DNA of 5,835 bases from Chloroflexota bacterium (GTDB lineage: Bacteria > Chloroflexota > Anaerolineae > 4572-78 > J111): the NCBI GenBank assembly GCA_003694775.1, contig RFJV01000172.1:1-5835 (forward strand), in the 5' to 3' direction. Position 1 is the first letter of the stretch, and every line of letters begins with the position of its first letter. The translations under genes and the position numbers were made by a program. This document shows, one piece after another, positions 1 to 5,801 of this stretch. Below the pieces are notes generated by a model, which was given only the letters and a program-made list of their open reading frames with translations, was not told the origin of the DNA and made no database searches.

Positions 1-107
1 ACGTAGGAGGGGACGTTGGGGGGGAGGGTTCCGCCGGCCACAAAAAAATCGGCCTGGGCGCGGCGAGCGGCCTTTTGGGTTTTGAAAGAGCCGGACTGGT
101 TGGTCAT
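1..107 (-). CDS. N-terminal fragment of a probable AAA_35-like ATPase protein, cut by the window edge
   Basis: An ATG at 107-105 opens a frame that stays open for 35 codons to the window edge. It begins MTNQSGSFKTQ, then reads FFVAGGTLPPNVPSYV. From memory, an 'F-x-V-G-G-T-L-P-P-x-x-P-S-Y-V' block stands just before the P-loop region in AAA_35-like (STAND-type) ATPases of Chloroflexota and cyanobacteria, which are often joined to TIR, WD40 or TPR parts. The P-loop itself lies outside the window, so the family call is inference. The start codon is six bases beyond the TAA of the kinase-TIR-ATPase gene on the same strand, so the two are very probably cotranscribed. No clear Shine-Dalgarno sequence is seen (AAGCCTT precedes the ATG), so translation may depend on coupling. 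The gene could instead be any protein with a similar leader; it is real with good likelihood, its function less certain. Confidence 0.6.
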   Translation of the reverse strand, partial: MTNQSGSFKTQKAARRAQADFFVAGGTLPPNVPSY

Positions 108-113
108 AAGGCT

Positions 114-2528
114 TTAAAACAGCTTGTCTTCAAAATACAGGCGGTACAGGTCACAGCGGCAGGTGTAAACGTCACCGCTTCCTTTTATCAGGCCGGCCTG
201 CAGGAGCCGGAACAGGGCCTGCTCGTCGTTGCAACGCCGGTTGGCAATGATGCCTTTGAGGGCATTTCTCAAATCGCGGCGGTCGTGCAGAATCCAGTAC
301 TGGTGGCGCAGGTGGTCGGCAAAGGGGCCGGCCTCGGTGTGGGCCACGGCGCGCAGTTCGGCCCAGCTTGTGCCGGTGATGACCATGTGGTACAGGGCCA
401 GCCGGGTCAGGTAGGGATGACCACCCAGCAGGTAGTTCATATCGGGCAGGTCCCGTTCGCCGACCGGGTTGCCGTGGCGGCGGTTGAGTTCGCGCACCTG
501 GGCCTCGTCAAAATCGGCCAGGGTGAGGTGAAGCCCCACGTTGAAGGGGGACTGGTGGATGTCGTCAATCAGCAGGTACGGCTCGGTGGAGATGACCAGG
601 ACGATATTGAGCTTTTCCCAGATGGGCCGGGAGGCGCGGCGGTTGTGCCAGGAGCGGAGCAGGCCAAAGAAATCCTGGTAGAAATCAGTTTGCAGGAGGC
701 TGTCGGCCTCATCCATAGCCAGCACAATGGGCGTGTCGAACTCCGGCAGGATGAATTTTTCTACCAGGCGGGTCAGTTTCTTGGTGGGACTGCGCGCTCC
801 TTCCCAGGCCTCTTCCACCAGGCTGTCGTCCAGCTCCAGCTCATCGCAGAAGGTAACGGCCAGTTCGCGCAGGAAAAGGTCCAGCGAGGCAAGCTGTTCG
901 CTTCCCAGGCTTTGCACGTCGAGGAAGACCACTTCGGCATTTTGCTGGCGGGCGTAATGCAGGCCGCGCATCAGCAGAGACGTTTTTCCCGTTTGCCGGG
1001 GGGCACGGATAGTTGTCGTTGTGCCCCAGCGGGTGATTTCATCCCGGAGCTGGGCGTCGGCGGGACGTTCGATGTAAAAGCGGTCGCGCAGTTTGACCGC
1101 GCCGCCGGGCGCAGACAGCTCCTTGAGGAAACGGGGGTCAAAGGCCGGCAGAGGCGGCGAGGTGGTTTCGCTCGGCGGGATAAGCCGCCCGTCTTCGGAG
1201 AGGATGCTGGTTTCATACGGCGCGCTGACCCTGGCCGAGGCCACCTGCTGGGGCAGGTAGCCGCTGATTGCCCTGAGGATGTCTTCAATCACCCGCGGGG
1301 TGTCTGCCGGCGAATGCCAGTCTACGTAGCGTACCGGTTCTGCCAGGGCGGGCAGAACGTAGGGCAAAAGTCCGTCGTAGTTCAGCCGGACGGGGATGAT
1401 ATGCGGCGCGCCGATGGCCTGCTGGTAGCGGTGGGCACGTTCAATTTCTGCCCGCACCATTTCGCTGTGGGCCGATGCGTCCGACAGGAGCACAATAAAG
1501 ATATCGCTGTCCTGGATGTGACGGTCGCCGTTGGAAGCGGAGGTGTTGGAGACTTTAACCTTGCTGTGCACACAGGCGATGTGTCCCCTGGCTTGCAGGG
1601 CTTCCTGTATCTGCCGGGCAAGCGTTTCGTCGGGGGTGGTGTGGGGCTGGTAGCAGATGTGGAAGCAGACCGGTGCTTCCTGAAGAACGGAGCGCAGGTC
1701 GGTGGTGCTCAGGAAGCGGTCCAGGGCGACCAGCATTTCCTGGGCCGAGCGGAAGCGGTCGGCGGGAGATTTAGCCAGGGCTGTCTCGATGATGTCGACC
1801 AGGGCGTCGGGCAGATTGGGGTTCAGGGCCTGCGGCGGTGGCGGTGGCTCGTTGACGTGCTTGAACACGATGTTCATCGCCGTATCGCCCACAAACGGCA
1901 GGGCGCCGGTGGTTAGCTCGTACAGAATGACTCCCAGGGAGTAAACATCGGTATACGTGCCAATACTGCCGCCGGCGGCCTGTTCCGGGGCCATGTAGTG
2001 AGGGGTTCCCAGAATGTCGCCGGTCAGGGTCAGCCTCTCTCCGCTGAGGAACTTGGCGATGCCAAAGTCGGTCAGGATGGGGCGGTCGGTTGTGTCGAGG
2101 AGGATGTTGCCGGGTTTCAAGTCGCAGTGGACCACGCCTTCCCGGTGGGCATAGGCCACAGCCTGGAGGACAGCACGGAAAATACGGAGCGCTTCGGGCA
2201 GAGGAAGCCGTCCCCCCTGGGCCTGAATGGCGTCCAGCCGCTGGGCCAGGCTTTCGCCGGGGACGTATTCCATCACCATGTAGAGCTGGTCGTCCTCAAC
2301 GTCGAAATCAAAAATCTGAACAATGCCGGGATGCCGCAGGGCGGCCACCACACGGGCTTCGCGGCGAAATCGCTCCACCAGCGCGGGGTCATCGGTTTTA
2401 TCCAGATGAATCCGCTTGATGGCGACATCCCGCTCCAGGGTGGGATGGTAGGCCCGGAAAATCTGGCCCATACCACCCTGCCCCAGCAGTTCCTGAATCA
2501 CGTATTTACCGATACTTGTTCCAATCAA
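114..2528 (-). CDS. Ser/Thr protein kinase - TIR - AAA_35-like STAND ATPase fusion protein
   Basis: An 804-residue soluble protein with three modules. Residues about 9-273 are a eukaryotic-type Ser/Thr kinase: glycine loop GQGGMG (16-21), VAIK Lys38, HCDLKPGN with catalytic Asp136 and Asn141, DFG at 154-156, APE at 180-182. Cys135 replaces Arg of HRD, a non-RD kinase. Residues about 286-422 are a TIR domain: FHICY start, IFIVLLSDASAHSEMVRAE with Glu361 at the usual NADase glutamate position, then IIPVRL. After a Ser/Pro-rich linker (about 425-465), residues about 470-804 match AAA_35-like STAND ATPases: Walker A-like APRQTGKTS (509-517), Walker B VLAMDE (Asp606/Glu607), STEPY, LLGGHPYL (701-707) and a winged-helix end with RCDLYRLYF. 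No membrane segment is visible. The start is TTG at 2528: an in-frame TGA lies five codons upstream, and the next Met (20) would break the glycine loop. Kinase phosphorylation, NAD cleavage and ATP-driven switching are family knowledge; their coupling here is inference. Confidence 0.93.
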   Translation of the reverse strand: MIGTSIGKYVIQELLGQGGMGQIFRAYHPTLERDVAIKRIHLDKTDDPALVERFRREARVVAALRHPGIVQIFDFDVEDDQLYMVMEYVPGESLAQRLDAIQAQGGRLPLPEALRIFRAVLQAVAYAHREGVVHCDLKPGNILLDTTDRPILTDFGIAKFLSGERLTLTGDILGTPHYMAPEQAAGGSIGTYTDVYSLGVILYELTTGALPFVGDTAMNIVFKHVNEPPPPPQALNPNLPDALVDIIETALAKSPADRFRSAQEMLVALDRFLSTTDLRSVLQEAPVCFHICYQPHTTPDETLARQIQEALQARGHIACVHSKVKVSNTSASNGDRHIQDSDIFIVLLSDASAHSEMVRAEIERAHRYQQAIGAPHIIPVRLNYDGLLPYVLPALAEPVRYVDWHSPADTPRVIEDILRAISGYLPQQVASARVSAPYETSILSEDGRLIPPSETTSPPLPAFDPRFLKELSAPGGAVKLRDRFYIERPADAQLRDEITRWGTTTTIRAPRQTGKTSLLMRGLHYARQQNAEVVFLDVQSLGSEQLASLDLFLRELAVTFCDELELDDSLVEEAWEGARSPTKKLTRLVEKFILPEFDTPIVLAMDEADSLLQTDFYQDFFGLLRSWHNRRASRPIWEKLNIVLVISTEPYLLIDDIHQSPFNVGLHLTLADFDEAQVRELNRRHGNPVGERDLPDMNYLLGGHPYLTRLALYHMVITGTSWAELRAVAHTEAGPFADHLRHQYWILHDRRDLRNALKGIIANRRCNDEQALFRLLQAGLIKGSGDVYTCRCDLYRLYFEDKLF

Positions 2529-2803
2529 TGGTGCGTTCCGTCATGAATGCTCACAGGGAAAAAGAAGACCATCCGGCGCGGTCTGCTCACCGGGATAGAC
2601 TCCGGTAGCGGCAGGCCATTGGGGCCGGTAAAGTGCGGGATTTATCTGGTGTCGATAATTGAAAGTGGAAACAGGTAGAGGAAATCGCGGCGCGCGCAGA
2701 CAGTATCCTTCCCCTTTGTATTTTTAACCAATGCGAACTATGCTCCCCTCTTTCAATTTTAACACAAAGTTAGCTGGCGAACAATCCCGGCGACCCAAAA
2801 AAG
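2529..2803. other. Intergenic region between the membrane-protein gene and the kinase fusion gene
   Basis: I see no convincing gene in these 275 bases. The part from about 2700 to 2775 is AT-rich and contrasts with the GC-rich genes, so it is the likely promoter zone for the kinase fusion gene. A five-base dyad, ACCGG-8 nt-CCGGT (2589-2606), lies between this zone and the start codon and could be an operator or chance. The nine-mer TCAATTATC (minus strand, 2662-2654) matches the heptad repeat at the right edge of the window and may be a decayed copy. Near the kinase start a 12-codon ATG frame (2544-2506) overlaps the TTG start in another frame. Confidence 0.6.
2702..2731 (-). promoter_or_regulatory. 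Possible sigma70-type promoter for the kinase fusion gene
   Basis: On the minus strand a weak -35-like TTGGTT (2731-2726) is followed after 18 bases by a -10-like GATACT (2707-2702), inside the AT-rich part of the intergenic region. This would give a leader of roughly 165 bases. A TTGAAA (2756-2751) slightly upstream resembles a -35 box better but has no good -10 at a normal distance. The call rests on box similarity and local base composition only. Confidence 0.22.
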
Positions 2804-2818
2804 CTACCGCGTAAGCGG
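2797..2818 (-). terminator. Weak candidate intrinsic terminator after the membrane-protein gene
   Basis: On the minus strand CCGC-TTAC-GCGG (2818-2807) can form a four-base-pair hairpin, followed by TAGC and a run of six T (2802-2797). The stem sits immediately before the TAG stop codon (2806-2804). The stem is short and four bases separate it from the T run, so efficiency would be low; it may be coincidence. The position at the end of the three-gene unit fits a terminator. Confidence 0.25.
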
Positions 2819-5095
2819 CCCCAGGCGAACGGCGTAATCCGGCCAGGGGGTACCCTGGCGGGCGGCGGGCAGGCGCTCGCCGGTAGAGGGGTCGTACAGG
2901 CCGGTCAGCAGGTCGTACCGGCCCGGCGGCAAGGCCGACAGGTCGAGGCGGTGGGGGTCAACAATCACTTCTCCGGTATCCCACAGACTGGTGGGGTAGC
3001 TGTTGTTCAGCGGCGGGCTGTCGAAGCCGGCCACCATCTGCCCGTCCTGCCAGAGCTGGATAAAGACGGTGTAGTCCCTGGAGGGGCGGCCCTGTGCCAG
3101 CCAGGTCAGGATGAGCCGGCAGGTTGACCCGCCGGGGGCGCAGTCTTCCAGCCGGGCAGAGGCCAGGCGGATACTGTCGGCAAAATCGGCCAGGGGTGGG
3201 GAGGCCGGCGCAACCGGCCATTGGGACGGAACGAGCTTCAGCGCGGCCACAGTGGGGGATGGGGGTGTTTGCCCGTCCGGGCCGACCGGCGGCAGGCCGG
3301 GCCGTCCCGGTTCGTTAAAATCGAACAGCCCGATGTTGACCAGCAGACGGGCCGGCGCGTCTGCACCGCCGTTGACCTGCACCGGATAGGTATCGACCAC
3401 GATTTTTCCGGGGGGAATGTCGCGGGTGGGGCGCAGGCCCAGGCCGGGGTAGGTGTTGAACTGGCCCACATTCGTATAGTCACGGCCAAAGAGGTGCACA
3501 AAGACGCTGTAGTTGGTTTCCATTGGACGCAGGGCCTGCCAGTAGGCGGTCACGTGGACGGTTTCGCCGGGGCGGACGGTCTGCTCCTTAACGCTGACTC
3601 CCACCAGCCGGATGTCGCCGTTGCCGTATGTCCAGTCCAGCCGGGGCAGGTCGGGCGGCAGGTCGGCTTCGGTGAGGTAGGGGCGGGGAATGTAGGCCGG
3701 GGCCACCACCCCGAACGGCAGGTAAAGGGCCAGGGCCGCCAGCAGGCCGAGCATGGCCGCCAGAACGCCGCGCCGCCACCGCTCCGGCGACAGGCTCCAC
3801 CACCCCCAGACGACGACCACCGCCACTGCTCCCAGGGCGGGCAGAAGCTGGCGGCCCTGCATCCCCCCTTCAATGGCGACCAGCCGGGTCAGGGAGAAGG
3901 CCTGGATAACCGGAAAGGTCAGATGCAGGATGAGCGCGGCAGGAAACTTTGAATTTTGAATTTTGAGTTTTGAATTGAGAAATGGGAATTGAAAATTGAA
4001 AATTGATATTGCTGTGCCGACCAGCCCAACCCGGCTGACAATCCGGTACACGGTGTATACCCAATCCGGGGCTACAATATTCAGCCAGCCAAAGGTGGCC
4101 CAAAAGGAGACCTCACTGGAGAAGAGGACGTAAAGAAAATGGCGCAGGGTCAGGGGTTGGGGGTCAACATTGAAATAAATCTTGTACAGGCCCTTCTGGA
4201 AGAAGTCCCCATAAAGGCGGTAGTTGCGCCAGTACCACCAGCCGCCGACAGCCAGCACCAGCCCGCCGATAATGAAGCCGTCGCGCCAGAGGAGCCAGCC
4301 GGCGCCGGGAGAGCGGCGATGCCGGATGGCCGTCACCAGCAGGGCGATGACCGCCACCAGGGCCACGGCCAGGCCGGTCATTTTTGCCAGCGAGGCCAGC
4401 CCCAGCGCCAGGCCCAGACCGACCGCCCGCCACGGACTCCGGGATGGGCCGCGCAGGACGTATCGCTGGGCCAGCCACAGGCCGGCGGCACTGCAGGCAA
4501 TGTTGGCCGGTTCGTTAGCCACGGAGGCGGTAATAAAGCCAAACATCGGCTGAACGGCCACAAACAGCGCCACCGCCGTGGCAAACAGTCCGGACGGCGA
4601 AAGTTTGCCGGCAGAGGCCAGCTCCAGAGCCGTCAGGTAGGTGAATACCAGGGCCGCCAGACCGTAGCCCATTGAGTACAGGCGCAGGAGGTGGACGGTC
4701 AGGCTGAGGCCGCGGTAGGGAAATGCCTCGTCCGGGGAGTGGAGGTAGTTGTTCTTGTTGCCGGGGGCCAGGGCGTAGCCGATAGAGGCGTGGGGGTTGC
4801 GGCGGTGGGCCTCGTATTCTTCCACGCCCTGCAGGTCGAACGGCTGGACCAGCCCGGCGGCAACCACGTAGTACAGCGGCGGCTGTTGCCCCCCCCAGAT
4901 ACCCCGACCGGGGAGCATCACCGGCAGGCCGTTGCCTTCGGCAATGTATTTAACGTGTCCGGTATGGGTCCATTCGTCCGGCCCTTCAAAGATGGGAACG
5001 ATGAAGAAGTAGCTCAGGGCCAGCACCAGGTAAACGGCAACAGCCACCCACAGGCCGGGATGGGCGCGGCAGGCGCGCATGGCGAACGTTTTCAT
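2804..5095 (-). CDS. Polytopic membrane protein, glycosyltransferase/DUF2142-like, with two C-terminal beta-rich domains
   Basis: This 763-residue protein has about ten hydrophobic segments between residues 13 and 463, starting with a helix at about 13-35. After that helix comes FEGPDEWTH (Asp40, Glu41, His44), then QQPPLYY (70-76). Acidic residues at this place in the first outer loop are typical of GT-C type (PMT/ArnT/RgtA-like) and DUF2142 membrane proteins, which use polyprenyl-phosphate sugars. GRQLLPAL (415-422) before a late helix is also typical. Residues about 490-763 are two related beta-rich, probably extracytoplasmic domains. The substrate cannot be told; a role in envelope or exopolysaccharide glycosylation is inference. 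Residues 364-384 are an in-frame insertion encoded by heptad repeats, in a loop between two hydrophobic segments. The ATG at 5095 overlaps the TGA of the HEPN gene as ATGA and has no clear Shine-Dalgarno, so translation is probably coupled. Met6 is a less likely start. Confidence 0.82.
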   Translation of the reverse strand: MKTFAMRACRAHPGLWVAVAVYLVLALSYFFIVPIFEGPDEWTHTGHVKYIAEGNGLPVMLPGRGIWGGQQPPLYYVVAAGLVQPFDLQGVEEYEAHRRNPHASIGYALAPGNKNNYLHSPDEAFPYRGLSLTVHLLRLYSMGYGLAALVFTYLTALELASAGKLSPSGLFATAVALFVAVQPMFGFITASVANEPANIACSAAGLWLAQRYVLRGPSRSPWRAVGLGLALGLASLAKMTGLAVALVAVIALLVTAIRHRRSPGAGWLLWRDGFIIGGLVLAVGGWWYWRNYRLYGDFFQKGLYKIYFNVDPQPLTLRHFLYVLFSSEVSFWATFGWLNIVAPDWVYTVYRIVSRVGLVGTAISIFNFQFPFLNSKLKIQNSKFPAALILHLTFPVIQAFSLTRLVAIEGGMQGRQLLPALGAVAVVVVWGWWSLSPERWRRGVLAAMLGLLAALALYLPFGVVAPAYIPRPYLTEADLPPDLPRLDWTYGNGDIRLVGVSVKEQTVRPGETVHVTAYWQALRPMETNYSVFVHLFGRDYTNVGQFNTYPGLGLRPTRDIPPGKIVVDTYPVQVNGGADAPARLLVNIGLFDFNEPGRPGLPPVGPDGQTPPSPTVAALKLVPSQWPVAPASPPLADFADSIRLASARLEDCAPGGSTCRLILTWLAQGRPSRDYTVFIQLWQDGQMVAGFDSPPLNNSYPTSLWDTGEVIVDPHRLDLSALPPGRYDLLTGLYDPSTGERLPAARQGTPWPDYAVRLGPLTR
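3951..4006 (-). repeat. Array of eight AT-rich heptanucleotides inside the membrane-protein gene
   Basis: On the minus strand, 4006 to 3951 reads as eight contiguous heptads: TCAATTT, TCAATTT, TCAATTC, CCATTTC, TCAATTC, AAAACTC, AAAATTC, AAAATTC. The flanking gene is GC-rich. The heptads encode residues 364 to about 382 of the membrane protein. Because 7 and 3 share no factor, the peptide repeats every 21 bases, visible as NSKLKIQ followed by NSKF. The same heptad type occurs upstream of the nucleotidyltransferase gene at 5769-5796. Short tandem heptanucleotide repeats of this style are known from filamentous cyanobacteria; the relation here is by resemblance only. Confidence 0.88.
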
Positions 5096-5484
5096 TCGTA
5101 TAGGACTTTGAATCTGGCGATACTTCTGCGGAAAACGGGAATATAGACCTGCCGGATGCGGTCGAAAATTTCCTGGGCCGTCTCTTCATTGTAAATGTGG
5201 GTGGTTTTGTTCCGGTCTTCCAGCATATCGAGGAGCTGTTCGCCATCTGAAAGAATTTCGCGGCGGACGCTTTCCTTGAGGCAGGAACGCGGTCCGGCAC
5301 AGCGGAAGCCTTCATACTCCAGGTATATTTTAGCCGTTTTCCACAACAGTTCAAAGGTAAACTCAAAGCGTTGAATCACGCCGTCCCGGTCCAGGTCGTC
5401 CACGGCATTGGCGGCGGCAAACTCCAGTCGGGTAAATGCTCTTTCCAGCTTTTCGAGCGCGTAGCGCAGGTCGTCAATTTTCAT
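5092..5484 (-). CDS. HEPN-fold HI0074-family protein, HepT-like toxin or nucleotidyltransferase partner
   Basis: A 130-residue, all-helical protein of the HI0074 family (nucleotidyltransferase substrate-binding; Pfam NTase_sub_bind). Family marks are FEFTFELLWKTAKIYLEYEG (40-59), a helix with REIL..GEQLLDMLEDRN, and YNEETAQEIF. The HEPN ribonuclease motif is complete: Arg91-x4-His96-x-Tyr98 (RNKTTHIY). In the characterised MntA/HepT system of Shewanella, HepT is an RNase toxin and the tyrosine of this RX4HXY motif is AMPylated by MntA; by analogy Tyr98 is the target here. I chose ATG at 5484 because family members begin near 'M-x-I-D-D-L', and GGTGG lies five to six bases upstream; an in-frame TTG at 5505 is less likely. 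The start overlaps the upstream nucleotidyltransferase gene by 11 bases and the stop overlaps the membrane-protein start by 4, so all three are probably one transcript. Confidence 0.9.
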   Translation of the reverse strand: MKIDDLRYALEKLERAFTRLEFAAANAVDDLDRDGVIQRFEFTFELLWKTAKIYLEYEGFRCAGPRSCLKESVRREILSDGEQLLDMLEDRNKTTHIYNEETAQEIFDRIRQVYIPVFRRSIARFKVLYE

Positions 5485-5764
5485 AGACCACCACCCCGTT
5501 CTCAATAACGATTTGCCTGAATTTCGAGTCTGCCTTGTCCAGGTTGACCAGGTCTACAGTGTAGATTCCCAGGGCGCTGTCCAGCATTTCTTTGAGGCGA
5601 CGTTCGGTTCTGTGGTTCAGTTCTGCCCCAACCAGGGCAATATCATAATCCGAGAATGGATGTCCCGCCTGACGCGCCCTGGAGCCAAAGAGAATGATTT
5701 GCTTTGGCCGGAGCATGCCGGTGATGATTTGTATGATAGTGGCAATGTTTTTATCTTCCATCAT
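5474..5764 (-). CDS. Minimal MNT-type nucleotidyltransferase, MntA/HI0073-like antitoxin
   Basis: A 96-residue protein of the minimal nucleotidyltransferase (MNT) family. The active-site pattern G-S-x10-D-x-D is exact: FGSRARQAGHPFSDYDIAL gives Gly27, Ser28, Asp39 and Asp41. A third acidic residue, Asp71, lies in TVDLVNLD. In HI0073/HI0074 and MntA/HepT pairs this protein binds the HEPN partner and, in the studied case, transfers AMP to its tyrosine, which blocks the RNase. The gene stands directly before its partner and overlaps it by 11 bases, the usual order for this pair. The start is uncertain: tandem ATGs at 5764 and 5761 are the best choices. A TTG at 5779 lies inside the AT-rich heptad repeat and would add five residues (LIIEP) with no family meaning. 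No Shine-Dalgarno sequence precedes any of them. The alternative, a stand-alone DNA-polymerase-beta-like transferase, is unlikely given the partner. Confidence 0.9.
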   Translation of the reverse strand: MMEDKNIATIIQIITGMLRPKQIILFGSRARQAGHPFSDYDIALVGAELNHRTERRLKEMLDSALGIYTVDLVNLDKADSKFRQIVIENGVVVYEN

Positions 5765-5768
5765 CGGT

Positions 5769-5796
5769 TCAATTATCAATTCTCAATTATCAATGA
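5769..5796 (+). repeat. Tandem TCAATTN heptads upstream of the nucleotidyltransferase gene
   Basis: Read on the plus strand, four contiguous heptads occur: TCAATTA, TCAATTC, TCAATTA, TCAATGA. The longer word CAATTATCAAT occurs three times, at 5770, 5784 and 5799. The block ends four bases before the ATG at 5764 and so forms the whole visible upstream region of the three-gene unit. It is the same heptad type as the minus-strand array at 3951-4006. On the minus strand the block gives three GATAAT words, which resemble -10 boxes. Confidence 0.85.
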
Positions 5797-5801
5797 GCCA
5801 A
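5772..5801 (-). promoter_or_regulatory. Possible repeat-derived promoter for the nucleotidyltransferase-HEPN-membrane protein unit
   Basis: On the minus strand GATAAT (5777-5772), five of six matches to a -10 box, lies 18 bases after a weak -35-like TTGGCT (5801-5796). The distance from the -10 word to the ATG at 5764 is seven bases, so a transcript from it would start at or next to the start codon, giving a leaderless message. That agrees with the lack of a Shine-Dalgarno sequence. Two more GATAAT words (5791-5786, 5806-5801) are alternatives. All boxes are made of repeat sequence, so similarity may be accidental. Confidence 0.25.

Noticed and set aside
75..1916. A 613-codon open frame on the plus strand
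   Set aside because: It lies wholly opposite the kinase-TIR-ATPase gene, whose domains are clear. The translation is rich in G, V, Q and A with no family motif, as expected for an antisense shadow in GC-rich DNA.
1998..2546. Plus-strand open frame of 182 codons crossing the kinase gene start
   Set aside because: It is antisense to conserved kinase motifs and shows no protein features of its own.
2589..2606. Operator-like dyad ACCGG-8-CCGGT
   Set aside because: The arms have only five bases and are GC-rich in a GC-rich context; chance occurrence is likely, so it is mentioned only within the intergenic description.
3221..3952. Plus-strand open frame of 243 codons
   Set aside because: It is antisense to the membrane-protein gene, has a biased H/G/Q/P composition with no recognisable domain, and ends at a TGA of the heptad array.
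3870..4103. Minus-strand frame containing a NINFQFSIPISQ peptide from the repeat
   Set aside because: It is an out-of-frame reading of the membrane-protein gene; it appears because the heptad array has no stops in any minus-strand frame.
5485..5505. Upstream TTG start that would lengthen the HEPN protein by seven residues
   Set aside because: The extension (LRTGWWS) is not family-like, increases the overlap with the upstream gene, and the ATG at 5484 has a GGTGG at good distance.
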